Source of the DNA: Thiobacter sp. AK1
GTDB taxonomy: Bacteria > Pseudomonadota > Gammaproteobacteria > Burkholderiales > Thiobacteraceae
Length of the DNA: 64,000 nt
NCBI RefSeq assembly: GCF_039822265.1
Contig: NZ_JBAJEX010000001.1
Span: 186,001 to 250,000, forward strand
Direction of reading: 5' to 3'
The translations under genes and the position numbers were made by a program. Below, piece by piece: positions 46,880-56,731 of this stretch; position 1 is the stretch's first letter, and every line of letters starts with the position of its first letter. The notes beneath the pieces were generated by a model. That model saw only the letters and a list, made by a program, of their open reading frames with translations. It had not been told where the DNA came from and ran no database searches.

Positions 46880-49099
46880 TCAAGTGGGTACACCCTGCGC
46901 CGTGCGCCGCGCCAGGCGCACGCCGCGCACGGCCGTGAGCGCCGCAAGAAGGCGCTCGAGCTGTTCCAGATCGCGCACCTCGATGGTGAGGCGCAGGTCG
47001 GTGAGCCCACCACCCGTGACCGCGTTGACGGCGAGCGGGTTCATTTTTTCAGCGGCGAGCGCCGCCAGCAGATCGCGCAGCAGGCCTGGCCGGTCATCAC
47101 CCCGCACCAGTAGATCCACCGCATGCAGGCTGTCAGCGCCAGCCGCCCAGCTCGCCGCCAGCAGGCGCGCGCTGCGTTCGCCCGCTAGCCCTTGCACGTT
47201 GGGGCAATCCTGGCGGTGTACCACCGCGCCCCGGGCGCGGGTGAGATAGGCAACGATGGGATCCGGTGGCACCGGCCGGCAGCACTTGCCATAGGCGACG
47301 GGCAGACTGCCCACCCCTTCGATCAACACATCGCTTCTGGCCGCACGGGAAGGCCCGCGGCGCGGCGGCGCAGGCATGACCTCCCGTGCCGGTGCGGGCG
47401 CCAGGTTGCGGATCGCCTGCTCCAACTGCAGCTGCCGGTACTCCCCCCGGCCCAGGGCGACGAGAAAGTCTTCCAGCCGTGGTTGGCCGAATGCCTGGGC
47501 AAGCTTCTCCTGGTTCAGGCCGCTCACGCCGAGCCGGATGAGCTCCTTGTCCAACAGCTCCCGACCCTGGGCCAGGTGCGCATCGTGCTGCTGGGCATGG
47601 AACCACTGACGCACCTTGGCCCGGGCGCGCGATGTGACGAGATAATCGCCAGACAGCCAGTCGCGCGAGGGCCCGCCCTGTTTGGCGGTGAGGATCTCAA
47701 CCCACTGGGCGTTTCGGAGCTTGTAGTTGAGCGGCACGATGTGCCCATCCACCTTGGCGCCGCGGCAGCGATGGCCCAGATCCGTGTGCACGGCATAGGC
47801 GAAGTCAAGGGGCGTCGCGCCCTGCGGCAGATCGATCACCTTGCCTTGGGGGGTGAGCACATAGACACGGTCGCGGAACAGCTCGGTCTTGAACTGCTGC
47901 ACCCATTCACCGGCATCGCCGCCACTGGCGGCGACCTCATCCCGCCACGCCAAAAGCTGGCGCAGCCAGGCGATTTTCTCGTCGAAGCCCTGGCTCGCCT
48001 TCACCCCTTCCTTGTAGCGCCAGTGCGCGGCCACGCCGAATTCGGCGTGGCGATGCATTTCATGGGTGCGGATTTGCACTTCCAGCGCCTTGCCTTCGGG
48101 CCCGATCACGGCAGTGTGCAGCGAGCGGTAGTCGTTGGCCTTGGGATGGGCGATGTAGTCGTCGAATTCTCCCGGGATGGGTTGCCACAAGCCATGCACG
48201 ATGCCCAGCACCGTGTAGCAGTCTTTCACGTCGTTGACCAGGACACGCACCGCGCGCACGTCGTACACCTGCTCGAAATCCAGGTGCTTGAGCTTCATCT
48301 TGCGCCAGATGCTGTAGATGTGCTTGGGCCGTCCGGTGACTTCGGCCTGGATCCCCGCTTTGGCAAGCTCGCCGCGCAGGATCTCGATGACGCAGGCGAT
48401 GTATTGCTCGCGGTCCAGCCGCCGCTCGTCCAACAGGCGTGCCATGCGCTTGTAGACCTCGGGTTCCAAAATGCGCAGGGCGAGATCCTCCAGCTCCCAT
48501 TTGAGCTGCCAGATACCCAACCGGTTGGCGAGCGGCGCGAAGATTTCCTGGGCTTCCCGTGCCACTTGGACGCGCGCGGGATGTTCGCTTTTCACCAGCT
48601 CGCGCAGCAATTGCACCTGCTCGGCCAGAATAATCAACACCACGCGGATGTCTTCGGCCATGGCCAGCAGCATCTTGCGCAGCGACTCGGCCTGATTCAC
48701 GGGCTCGCCGCGGCGGGTCTCGAGGCTCGACACGCCCCGGTGCACCTGATCCATGCGCCCCACGCCCTGCACCAGGCGTAAAACATCCTCCCCCAGCTTG
48801 GCCGCCAGTGTTTCCGGCGCGAGCAGCTCGCCGTCGAGGACGTGAGCGAGAAGCGCCGCGGCCACCGCCTGGTGATCCAGTTGAGAATCGGCGATCACGC
48901 CCGCCACCGCCAAGGCATGCAGGAATAGGCGTTCACCCTGGGGCGTACGCCGCTCCCCATAGGCCTTTTTGGCCAGATCGAAGGCCACGCCGAGCGCTTC
49001 GCGCGCGGGCGCGTCGTAACTCGCGGCATGGGCGGCAAGCCACGCTTGCCGCGTGGGGAGGGACGCGCCGGGCGCGAGTGTACGGGCAGTGGAAACCAT
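46880..49099 (-). CDS. relA: (p)ppGpp synthetase RelA
   Basis: 739 aa from the ATG at 49099. Makes (p)ppGpp on stalled ribosomes. The N-terminal HD region is degraded (LAHVLDGE, GVGRMDQVH; no HDxxED), so it should not hydrolyse. Synthetase domain with YDVRAVRVLV, GEFDDYIAHPKANDYRSLHT and EVQIRTHEMHRHAE; then TGS (VYVLTPQGKVIDLPQGATP), a Zn-finger/helical region (YGKCCRPVPPDPIVAY, HRQDCPNV) and a C-terminal ACT domain. A promoter whose -10 ends 7 nt before the ATG suggests a leaderless message; GGAG is only 1-2 nt from the ATG. Confidence 0.94.
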   Translation of the reverse strand: MVSTARTLAPGASLPTRQAWLAAHAASYDAPAREALGVAFDLAKKAYGERRTPQGERLFLHALAVAGVIADSQLDHQAVAAALLAHVLDGELLAPETLAAKLGEDVLRLVQGVGRMDQVHRGVSSLETRRGEPVNQAESLRKMLLAMAEDIRVVLIILAEQVQLLRELVKSEHPARVQVAREAQEIFAPLANRLGIWQLKWELEDLALRILEPEVYKRMARLLDERRLDREQYIACVIEILRGELAKAGIQAEVTGRPKHIYSIWRKMKLKHLDFEQVYDVRAVRVLVNDVKDCYTVLGIVHGLWQPIPGEFDDYIAHPKANDYRSLHTAVIGPEGKALEVQIRTHEMHRHAEFGVAAHWRYKEGVKASQGFDEKIAWLRQLLAWRDEVAASGGDAGEWVQQFKTELFRDRVYVLTPQGKVIDLPQGATPLDFAYAVHTDLGHRCRGAKVDGHIVPLNYKLRNAQWVEILTAKQGGPSRDWLSGDYLVTSRARAKVRQWFHAQQHDAHLAQGRELLDKELIRLGVSGLNQEKLAQAFGQPRLEDFLVALGRGEYRQLQLEQAIRNLAPAPAREVMPAPPRRGPSRAARSDVLIEGVGSLPVAYGKCCRPVPPDPIVAYLTRARGAVVHRQDCPNVQGLAGERSARLLAASWAAGADSLHAVDLLVRGDDRPGLLRDLLAALAAEKMNPLAVNAVTGGGLTDLRLTIEVRDLEQLERLLAALTAVRGVRLARRTAQGVPT

Positions 49100-49106
49100 G
49101 CTCCGA

Positions 49107-49135
49107 TTATTGAGCCTTGCGAAAGCAGGTGACAA
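49107..49135 (-). promoter_or_regulatory. relA promoter placed to give a leaderless mRNA
   Basis: -35 TTGTCA (49135-49130), 17-nt spacer, -10 CAATAA (49112-49107), or AATAAT with 18 nt. The predicted start falls on the relA ATG. Confidence 0.55.
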
Positions 49136-49412
49136 GCACGGCAATCGTGCCGCTACCCGATTTAGACCCTCGTTTCCGTGCAAGGGGGTATCCGGGCCTA
49201 CGGTGCCGGGGCGTATGGCGGTTCTGGATTCCGGCGCTCGCTTCGCCCGCAAGGAACGACGGCTCCGGCGCCGGTCCTCGACAGACGGAAACCAAAGGAT
49301 TGGCATGGCCGTTTTCGTGGGTCTTTCTTGCCTCGATGCGCAATCTGCAAAGGAAAGGAACCGCCACACGCCCTGTGCTAGACTCAAGCGCCCGAGCTTC
49401 TTCCACCCCGCC
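49136..49412. other. Divergent intergenic stretch with a decayed repeat
   Basis: With the relA promoter this gap totals 313 bp. No gene is evident. CTGGATTCCGGCGCTCGCTT followed by CGCCCGCAAGGAACGACGG (49222-49261) resembles a diverged copy of the dispersed palindromic repeat at 6726-6753. A TAGACT box near 49379 may be the -10 of the plus-strand sensor gene. Confidence 0.5.
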
Positions 49413-50675
49413 ATGGCTTCCGCCCGCCGCCTGCTTGCCGCCATGCTCTTGGTTCTGTCTGGCATGCTGCCGTTCGCCGACGACACCCAGGCGGCGGACC
49501 GCTTGGTGCGCGTCGGCGTCCTGGCCCACCGTGGCAAGGAGGACGCCCTGCGGGCGTGGACCCCCACGGCGCATTACCTGTCCGCCGAGATCCCGGGTCA
49601 CAATTTCGTCATCGTCCCCTTGACCAACGACGACATCGGTCCCGCGGTGGAATACCGCGACGTGGAATTCGTGCTCACCAACCCAGGATCCTACGCGGAG
49701 CTGGAATTCCTCTACGGCATCACCCGCATCGCCACCCTCAAGAGTCACGCGCCAACAGGTGGGCTGAGTCGTTTCGGCGCGGTGATCTTCACCCGCGCCG
49801 ACCGGCGGGACATTCGCACCTTGACGGATCTCCGCGGCAAACGCTTCATGGCCGTGCATCCCAATGCCTTCGGTGGTTGGTGGCTAGCCTGGCGCGAACT
49901 CAAGCGACAGGGCATCGAGCCGACACGGGATCTGCGCGCCCTGCACTACTCTGGTTTTCCACAAGACCAGATCGTATTTGCAGTGCGCGACGGCCAGGTG
50001 GACGCCGGCACAGTGCGTACCGGTCTGCTGGAGAGTCTGGCGCTGGAGGGAAAAATCAAGCTGCGGGATTTTCATGTCCTCAACGCGCGGCATGTGGAGA
50101 ATTTTCCCTATGCACTGAGCACGGAACTCTATCCGGATTGGGCGTTCGCAGTGCTGCGCCACACCCCAGACGACCTGGCTCAGCTGGTCGCGATTGCGCT
50201 GCTGAAAATGCCGCCCAACCATCCCGCCGCCCAGGCCGGCGGTTATTACGAATGGACGGTGCCGCTCGACTACCACAACGTGCACCAGCTGATGATGGAA
50301 CTGGGCGTGGGTCCCTATGGACGCTATGGTCGTCCCGACTACGCCCAGCTCGCCCGCCGCTATTGGGGCTGGCTGGCCGCCCTCGCCCTCGTGGTGATCG
50401 CCCTCGCCGCGGCCTACGTCTACACCCTGCACATGAACCGTCGGCTGCGCGCCATCCAGCATCACTTGGAAGCCGAGATCGCCCGCCGGCAAGCATTCGA
50501 GCAGGCCTTGCAGCAGGCACGAGACGAGCTGGAACAACGGGTCGCCGAGCGCACGGCGGAGCTCAAAAAGATCAACGAAGAGCTGGAATCGCGGGTAGCC
50601 CACCGCACCGGGCAACTGCTGGCGGCGATGCAGAAGCTGGAGGCCGGCCTGCGCATCCCGCGCAACGGCCAGTGA
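49413..50675 (+). CDS. PhnD-type periplasmic sensor lacking a kinase domain
   Basis: 420 aa. Signal peptide (1-27), then a PhnD/TtrS-like periplasmic binding domain (about 30-290: VRVGVLAHRGKEDALRAWTP, LTNPGSYAELEFLYGI, DLRGKRFMAVHPNAFGGWW, LHYSGFPQDQIVFAVRDGQV, VDAGTVRTGLLE), one membrane helix (about 318-342) and a cytoplasmic coiled coil with two RTAEL/RTGQL-type linker motifs. The usual PAS or HisKA/HATPase modules after such a linker are missing; the frame stops at RIPRNGQ. Either a truncated tetrathionate-type sensor kinase or an independent sensor that works through a partner. Confidence 0.85.
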   Translation: MASARRLLAAMLLVLSGMLPFADDTQAADRLVRVGVLAHRGKEDALRAWTPTAHYLSAEIPGHNFVIVPLTNDDIGPAVEYRDVEFVLTNPGSYAELEFLYGITRIATLKSHAPTGGLSRFGAVIFTRADRRDIRTLTDLRGKRFMAVHPNAFGGWWLAWRELKRQGIEPTRDLRALHYSGFPQDQIVFAVRDGQVDAGTVRTGLLESLALEGKIKLRDFHVLNARHVENFPYALSTELYPDWAFAVLRHTPDDLAQLVAIALLKMPPNHPAAQAGGYYEWTVPLDYHNVHQLMMELGVGPYGRYGRPDYAQLARRYWGWLAALALVVIALAAAYVYTLHMNRRLRAIQHHLEAEIARRQAFEQALQQARDELEQRVAERTAELKKINEELESRVAHRTGQLLAAMQKLEAGLRIPRNGQ

Positions 50676-50684
50676 GCACTGCTG

Positions 50685-52508
50685 TCATGCCACGTTTTCC
50701 AGCCGTGCCGCGCGCTTGCGCTCGTGCTCCTTTAGATGCCGCTTGCGCAGGCGGATGGATTGGGGTGTGATTTCCACCAGCTCGTCGTCCTCGATGAATT
50801 CCACGGCCGATTCCAGCGTAAGACGAATAGGTGGGGTAAGACGCACCGCCTCGTCGTTGCCGGAGGCGCGAATGTTGGTGAGCTTCTTGCCCTTGATGGG
50901 GTTCACCACCAGGTCGTTGTCCCGGCTGTGGATGCCGATAATCATGCCTTCATACAGCTTGTCACCAGGGCTTACGAACATGCGGCCACGGTCTTCCAGA
51001 TTCCACAGGGCATAGGCCACGGCCTCGCCGTTTTCCTGGCTGATCAGCACGCCGTTGCGTCGGCCGGGGATGTCGGGCTTCACCGGACCGTAGTCGTCGA
51101 AGACATGGTTCATGATGCCCGTGCCCCGGGTGAGGGTCATGAACTCCGACTGGAAGCCGATCAACCCGCGCGCAGGAATGCGGTATTCCAGCCGAACGCG
51201 GCCATTACCGTCCGGTTGCATATCCGTAAGATCACCGCGGCGGCGGCCCAGTTCCTCCATCACCGCGCCCTGATGGGCCTCTTCCACGTCCACCGTGAGC
51301 AGCTCGTACGGCTCGCATTTCACGCCGTCGATCTCCTTCATCACCACCCGCGGCTTGCCCACCGCCAGCTCGTAGCCCTCGCGCCGCATGTTTTCCAACA
51401 AGATAGTGAGATGCAACTCACCCCGCCCCGAGACCAGGAAGACATCGGCATCGGCCGTGTCCTCCACGCGCAGGGCGACATTGGTGAGGAGCTCTTTGTG
51501 CAGTCGCTCGCGGATCTGGCGGCTGGTAACGAACTGGCCTTCGGTGCCCGCCAGGGGTGATGTATTCACCTGGAAGGTCATGGTGAGCGTAGGCTCGTCC
51601 ACTTGCAGCAATGGCAACGGCCGGGGATCGTCGCGGTCGGTGACGGTGACTCCAATGCCAATCTCCTCGATGCCGGTGATGAGCACGATGTCACCCGCTT
51701 GCGCTTGCTCTACCGGCACCCGTTCCAGCCCACGGAAAGCGAACACCTGGTTGATGCGTCCGGTCTTCATCGCCCCACCGGGACCGGCTACCACAGCGAC
51801 CTGTTGTCCGGGGCGAATGCGTCCGTCGGCGATGCGGCCCACGCCGATGCGGCCCACGAAGGAGGAATAATCCAGGGCAGCAATCTGTAGCCGCAGCGGC
51901 GCATCGGGGTCACCCTGGGGCGGCGGCACGTGGCGCAGCATGGTCTCAAACAGGGGACGCATGTCGCCCACAGGCGCCTTGAGATCGAGGGTGGCATAGC
52001 CATTGAGCGCGGAAGCATAGACCACTGGAAAATCGAGCTGCTCCTCGGTTGCGCCCAAGCGGTCGAAGAGTTCGAAGGTTTGGTTCACCACCCAGTCGGG
52101 ACGGGCTCCTGGCCGGTCCACCTTGTTGACCACCACGATGGGCTTCAAACCCAGGGCGAGCGCTTTCTTGGTCACGAAGCGGGTCTGGGGCATGGGGCCT
52201 TCCACCGCGTCCACCAACAAGAGCACGCCATCCACCATGCCCAGCACGCGTTCCACCTCGCCACCGAAATCGGCATGGCCGGGCGTATCCACGATGTTGA
52301 TGTGGGTCCCTTCGTAGTTCAGGGCGGTGTTCTTCGCGAGAATGGTGATGCCTCGCTCCCGTTCCAGATCGTTGCTGTCCATCACGCGCTCCACCACCTG
52401 CTGGTGGGCGGCGAAAGTGCCTGCCTGATGCAAGAGCTTGTCCACCAGGGTAGTCTTACCGTGGTCCACGTGGGCGATGATGGCGATGTTGCGAAGGGCG
52501 CGGGACAT
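50685..52508 (-). CDS. typA: Ribosome-associated GTPase TypA/BipA
   Basis: 607-aa translational GTPase related to EF-G and LepA, helping 50S assembly and stress growth. G1 [10 protein letters not shown] (12-21), switch region [15 protein letters not shown]3 [17 protein letters not shown]4 NKVD, domains II, III and V, and the BipA-specific C-terminal domain. Full length. Ends 9 nt from the convergent sensor gene. Confidence 0.97.
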   Translation of the reverse strand: MSRALRNIAIIAHVDHGKTTLVDKLLHQAGTFAAHQQVVERVMDSNDLERERGITILAKNTALNYEGTHINIVDTPGHADFGGEVERVLGMVDGVLLLVDAVEGPMPQTRFVTKKALALGLKPIVVVNKVDRPGARPDWVVNQTFELFDRLGATEEQLDFPVVYASALNGYATLDLKAPVGDMRPLFETMLRHVPPPQGDPDAPLRLQIAALDYSSFVGRIGVGRIADGRIRPGQQVAVVAGPGGAMKTGRINQVFAFRGLERVPVEQAQAGDIVLITGIEEIGIGVTVTDRDDPRPLPLLQVDEPTLTMTFQVNTSPLAGTEGQFVTSRQIRERLHKELLTNVALRVEDTADADVFLVSGRGELHLTILLENMRREGYELAVGKPRVVMKEIDGVKCEPYELLTVDVEEAHQGAVMEELGRRRGDLTDMQPDGNGRVRLEYRIPARGLIGFQSEFMTLTRGTGIMNHVFDDYGPVKPDIPGRRNGVLISQENGEAVAYALWNLEDRGRMFVSPGDKLYEGMIIGIHSRDNDLVVNPIKGKKLTNIRASGNDEAVRLTPPIRLTLESAVEFIEDDELVEITPQSIRLRKRHLKEHERKRAARLENVA

Positions 52509-52620
52509 GGGCGAACCTGACTTTCGAGATGACGAGGAAAAAGGCGGGCGATTCTAACACAGCTGGCCTGCGACCCCGGCCGCCCCGAAAAATTCCCCAC
52601 CTTCCATCAGGTTTTCGCTA

Positions 52621-54228
52621 ATGTTGCAAAATCAGCTTGCCGGTCGCATCCCCATGCCAGACCCCGTCCGCTTGCACCAGATCCTGGTCAATGCTCTCCT
52701 CGATCCGCGCCGCTATCCCCACCCGGTGGAGCGCGTTACGCGGATCGAGACGCACATTTCCACCGTGCTACTGGCCGGGGCATTCGCGTACAAGATCAAG
52801 AAACCCTACGACCTTGGTTTTCTCGACTTCACCACCCTTGCCGCCCGCCGCCATTACTGCGAAGAGGAGTTGCGACTCAACCGCCGTTTTTCCCCCGAGC
52901 TCTACCTGGCGGTGCTGCCCATCACGGGCAGTCATGAGGATCCTCACCTGGGCGGCGAGGGTCCCGCCATCGAGTACGCCCTCAAGATGCGGCGTTTTCC
53001 GCCCGGCTCGCTGCTTTCCGAGGCGATGGCCCGCGGTGAGATCAGCGAGGCGCAAATCGATGCGTTGGCATGCGATGTGGCCGCCTTGCACCAACGCATC
53101 GCCGTGGCCAGCCCGGATACGCCTTGGGGCATGCCCACCACCTTGGCCGCCCAAGCGCGCCAGAACGTGGAACAGATCCAGCCGCTTCTGGGAAGCGACG
53201 CCCAGCGGAGGGAATTGCAGGCCCTGGCGCGCTGGACCGAAACAGAGCTGGCGCGGCTCGAACCCCTGATCCAGCGCCGCAAGCAGGAAGGCTTCGTGCG
53301 GGAATGCCACGGCGACATGCACACCGGCAACATGGTGGTGATCGACGGCCGGATCCGGCTGTTCGATTGCATCGAATTCAACGAAGCCTTCCGCTGGATA
53401 GACGTCATGAGCGAGGTGGCCTTTCTCGTCATGGATCTGGCGAGCCAAGGCCGCCCCGAGCTGGGCTGGCGTTTCCTCAACCTCTATCTGGAGCAGACCG
53501 GGGATTATCCGGGCGTCGGCGTGCTGCGTTACTACCTGGTGTTCCGCGCGGTGGTGCGGGCGAAGGTGGCCGCATTCGAAGCAGCACAGCCCGGTATAGA
53601 GGAGCACGCCCGCCTTAAAGCCTGGCGCCGCTATGAACAGTACATGACGTTAGCGCGCCGTTTCCAGCATGCCGAGCCGCCGCTACTCATCGTCATGCAC
53701 GGACTGTCGGGCTCTGGCAAAAGCACCCTGGCGGCGCGTCTTGCCGAGCGGCTGGGCGCGATTCGCCTCCGCTCCGACGTGGAGCGCAAGCGCCTATTCG
53801 GCCTGAAACCCCTGGAACGCAGTACCGGCCAGGACATCTACACCGCTGAAGCCACCCGCCGCACCTACGCCCGCCTGCACGGCCTGGCGCCTGTCATTCT
53901 GGCCGCGGGTTTCACCTGCATTCTGGACGCGACCTATCTTAAAAAAAGCGAGCGCGACGCGGCCAGGCAGGCGGCCCGGGACCATGCCTTCGTGATCCTC
54001 TCGTGCCAGGCGGGAAAGGCCACGCTGCGTGCCCGCGTGGCCACGCGTCACGCGGCAGGCACCGATGCGGCTGAGGCCGATCTGCGTGTACTGACCTTGC
54101 AGAGTCATTGGCTGGAGCCCCCCAGCGCCGACGAGCCCGTGCTCACCGTGACAACGGACAGCGAGATCGATCTGGAGGGCCTAATCGAAACGTTGCGCGC
54201 CAGGGCCGGACCGACCCGCCTCAGTTGA
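52621..54228 (+). CDS. Phosphotransferase-like/P-loop kinase fusion protein
   Basis: 535 aa with two domains. Residues about 40-340 match the aminoglycoside phosphotransferase-like fold: AFAYKIKKPYDLGFLDF, catalytic loop ECHGDMHTGNMVV (about 228-240), metal Asp in RLFDCIEFNE. Residues about 355-520 are a P-loop kinase with GLSGSGKST (361-369) and LRSDVERKRLFGL. Such COG2187/COG0645 fusions are common, of unknown substrate, and not evidence of drug resistance. Start at 52621; Met12 at 52654 is possible. The stop overlaps the convergent VWA gene by 8 bp. Confidence 0.85.
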   Translation: MLQNQLAGRIPMPDPVRLHQILVNALLDPRRYPHPVERVTRIETHISTVLLAGAFAYKIKKPYDLGFLDFTTLAARRHYCEEELRLNRRFSPELYLAVLPITGSHEDPHLGGEGPAIEYALKMRRFPPGSLLSEAMARGEISEAQIDALACDVAALHQRIAVASPDTPWGMPTTLAAQARQNVEQIQPLLGSDAQRRELQALARWTETELARLEPLIQRRKQEGFVRECHGDMHTGNMVVIDGRIRLFDCIEFNEAFRWIDVMSEVAFLVMDLASQGRPELGWRFLNLYLEQTGDYPGVGVLRYYLVFRAVVRAKVAAFEAAQPGIEEHARLKAWRRYEQYMTLARRFQHAEPPLLIVMHGLSGSGKSTLAARLAERLGAIRLRSDVERKRLFGLKPLERSTGQDIYTAEATRRTYARLHGLAPVILAAGFTCILDATYLKKSERDAARQAARDHAFVILSCQAGKATLRARVATRHAAGTDAAEADLRVLTLQSHWLEPPSADEPVLTVTTDSEIDLEGLIETLRARAGPTRLS

Positions 54229-55531
54229 GCTGGATGCGCTGGCCCCAGGGCACCGGCGCCTTACCCTTCACCAGCCAGATCACGGGATAGGCGGGTTCCA
54301 GCGGCGGGAACTCGCCTTCCGCATCGGTGAAATAAACCAGCACGTCCGGGCGAATACCCTGGCTGTTAAGCCACTGAAAGACGGGACGGAAATCGGTGCC
54401 ACCGCCGCCGGTGAGATCGCGCGGTAGGGTAAGCGGCTCCCAGACCTCGTACAGCCAAGGTCCGTTCTCGCATAGTCGGTCGTCGCAGGCGTGGAGCGTG
54501 ACGCGGGCGCGGATCTGGGCCTTGATCACGTCCACCTCGGAGAGAAATTCGCGCAGCTCCTCATCGTCGATGGAACCGCTGGTGTCCAACACCACCACTA
54601 CGTCGATCATGCTGGAAGCCAGACTGGGCATGATGGCGTCCCCCTCACGCCGAGAGGGCTTCTGGAAGCTGTAATCGTCACGCGCGGCGGTCTTGAGATA
54701 ACGCGCAAGCAGCATGCGCCAAGGCAATTGCGGCTGCAGCAGATTGTCCACCATACGCGCCAGGGTCTTGGACAGCTTGCCTGCCATCGCCGCCTGCTGG
54801 GCGGCGGCGGCGAGCCGTTGCTGCCACTGCCGGCCCAGTTCCTCCTTTTCCGTCTCGGTCAAGCCCTCGATCTCACGCTGGCTGCCTAAACCCTGCTGCT
54901 GTTTCGCGGCCTGGCCCGGCGATTCTCCCTGGAGCGAGTCGGGCGGTGGCTCATCAAGGTTGCCCTGCCCCGCGCCCCTGCCCGCATCCTGCTGGGAATC
55001 GCCGCGGTCGGCGGACGATTGTTGATCGGGCCGACTTTGCGAACCACTACTGGACTCGCTGTCGTAGAGATGACTGTCTATCGTCTCCTCATCTGGATCA
55101 GGCGGGATCAGGGGATAGATCTCCTCCGCCGTGAGGCCATGGTATTCCGGATTCATGAGCACGCCGGGTGGCGGTTGCAGCCCCTCTTCCCAGAGAATGA
55201 GATTCACGGCGTGGTCACAGGCCACGTCCCAGCGCTTGCGCTCCCGATGATGACGCCGCGCGAAATGGGCGAGCGCGCAATGCATGGCCTCGTGCGCCAA
55301 CATGAACTGGGTCTGGGCCAGGGTCAGGTGACGGATGAAGCTTGGGTTGTAGTAGAAATGCCGCGCATCGGTGCCCGTGGAGCGGCACAGGGCAGGGTCC
55401 ACGGCCTTCAGCTCCAAATGCATGACCAGGGCACCCAGGAAGGGTTTCTCCAGGATCAGCCGGGTGCGCGCCGCCGAGAGCTTGGTCTTGAGCGCCTCCA
55501 GATCCGGCACCTCGGGCAAGGGAGAGGACAT
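54221..55531 (-). CDS. VWA-like protein with HExxH metallopeptidase domain
   Basis: 436 aa from the ATG at 55531, DUF2201-type. N-terminal metallopeptidase-like domain with zinc motif HEAMH (80-84), a long Gln/Ser/Asp-rich linker (about 150-220), and a C-terminal von Willebrand A domain with MIDAS motifs DTSGSID and TGGGGTDF. Paired with the MoxR ATPase 8 bp upstream. MoxR/VWA pairs usually act as metal-dependent chaperones that activate or insert cofactors; the target here is unknown. Confidence 0.88.
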   Translation of the reverse strand: MSSPLPEVPDLEALKTKLSAARTRLILEKPFLGALVMHLELKAVDPALCRSTGTDARHFYYNPSFIRHLTLAQTQFMLAHEAMHCALAHFARRHHRERKRWDVACDHAVNLILWEEGLQPPPGVLMNPEYHGLTAEEIYPLIPPDPDEETIDSHLYDSESSSGSQSRPDQQSSADRGDSQQDAGRGAGQGNLDEPPPDSLQGESPGQAAKQQQGLGSQREIEGLTETEKEELGRQWQQRLAAAAQQAAMAGKLSKTLARMVDNLLQPQLPWRMLLARYLKTAARDDYSFQKPSRREGDAIMPSLASSMIDVVVVLDTSGSIDDEELREFLSEVDVIKAQIRARVTLHACDDRLCENGPWLYEVWEPLTLPRDLTGGGGTDFRPVFQWLNSQGIRPDVLVYFTDAEGEFPPLEPAYPVIWLVKGKAPVPWGQRIQLN

Positions 55532-55539
55532 GGTCAAAC

Positions 55540-56589
55540 CTATTTGAGATCGTAGAGCATGAGATCGGTGATGCTGTTCGCCCACTCGGCGAATTCCGGC
55601 ACAGCGAACAGCGGCTTGCCCACCGCGCGGTGCAGGTCGGTGACCAGCATCACTCCCATTTCCCGCTGCGGGAAACGGCGGGCGTATTTGAGCACGTTGC
55701 CCAGCACCCGGTTGGCATCCGGCGTGCCCTTGGCCAACACCGCGCGGCGCACCAAGGCTGCGGCCACGCCATATTGCAGATCGATGCCCTGGGGCACATG
55801 GCTGTCCTGGCCGTTGACGATGGCGTCGATATCGGGCAGCTGATCCATGCTGTCGATGAAGGCTTTCACTTCCACGCCCGCCGCCGGCCCCACGCAGGCT
55901 TCCAGCGTATCCCGCAACAGGTCTGGCATGTGGCCGAATTTCTTGACTGCCCGATGGGCAAATTCCCAGGAGCGCGGGGAAGGAAAGGCGATGGGATTGT
56001 GCGCGGGGTCGAAATGGAACAGCAGATCGGGGCGGAAGCGCAGGAAACCGATGATGCGCTCGTCGATCTGATTGGCGTGAGCCCAAGCCACCCAGTCGTC
56101 GAGATGCGCCTCCATCTCGTAATGGGTGAAGCGGTTGGCCAGCGGCGCGGGCATGGTGTAGGTCACCCCCCGGTCGCCCTGGCGATTGCCTGCAGCGAAG
56201 ATCGCCCAGCCGTCCGGGATCTGATACTCACCCAGACGCCGGTCCAGGATCAGCTGGTAGGCCGCAGTGGACACTGTGGGAGGCGCCGACGTAATCTCAT
56301 CCAGAAACAGGATGCCCGCGGGACCATGGCGCTTCGCGTCCGGCAGCATGGCGGGTACGGCCCATTCCACATAGTCTTCCTTGCGGAAGGGAATACCTCG
56401 CAGGTCGGTGGGCTCCATCTGCGACAGACGGATGTCGATCAGGGGCACGCCATGCTTTTTGGCGATCTGGGCAATGATCTGCGACTTGCCCACACCCGGC
56501 GGTCCCCACAGCATGACTGGGGTGTGCTGGCCGCTGAGCGTGGCTTGAAATTCCTGATCGAGAATGGCGGCAATGTGGGCGGGACGCAT
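55540..56589 (-). CDS. MoxR-family AAA+ ATPase
   Basis: 349-aa AAA+ ATPase: Walker A GPPGVGKS (29-36), LFLDEITSAPPTVSTAAYQLI (Walker B), AAGNRQGDRGVTYTMPAPLANRF (sensor 1 and arginine finger). C-terminal lid extends to YDLK. The first gene of a two-gene unit with the VWA protein, with a short 5' region facing the divergent Nudix gene. Confidence 0.93.
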   Translation of the reverse strand: MRPAHIAAILDQEFQATLSGQHTPVMLWGPPGVGKSQIIAQIAKKHGVPLIDIRLSQMEPTDLRGIPFRKEDYVEWAVPAMLPDAKRHGPAGILFLDEITSAPPTVSTAAYQLILDRRLGEYQIPDGWAIFAAGNRQGDRGVTYTMPAPLANRFTHYEMEAHLDDWVAWAHANQIDERIIGFLRFRPDLLFHFDPAHNPIAFPSPRSWEFAHRAVKKFGHMPDLLRDTLEACVGPAAGVEVKAFIDSMDQLPDIDAIVNGQDSHVPQGIDLQYGVAAALVRRAVLAKGTPDANRVLGNVLKYARRFPQREMGVMLVTDLHRAVGKPLFAVPEFAEWANSITDLMLYDLK

Positions 56590-56731
56590 TGAGACTCCAG
56601 CATAATAGGGAATGCGCGCAGGACCGGCGCGCGGTCGTGAATTTTAACCGCAATCGTGCGCCCGTTGCGGAATGGCCCTACACCATGTCGCGGAATTTTG
56701 TTACTTTGGCGCATCACTCAGGCGTCCTCCC

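Noticed and set aside
47192-48781. 529-codon open frame on the plus strand
   Set aside because: Antisense shadow of relA, whose synthetase, TGS and ACT motifs cover this interval.
52621-54228. Aminoglycoside resistance gene
   Set aside because: The fold resembles aminoglycoside phosphotransferases, but the fused P-loop kinase and family distribution point to an unrelated housekeeping or unknown role.
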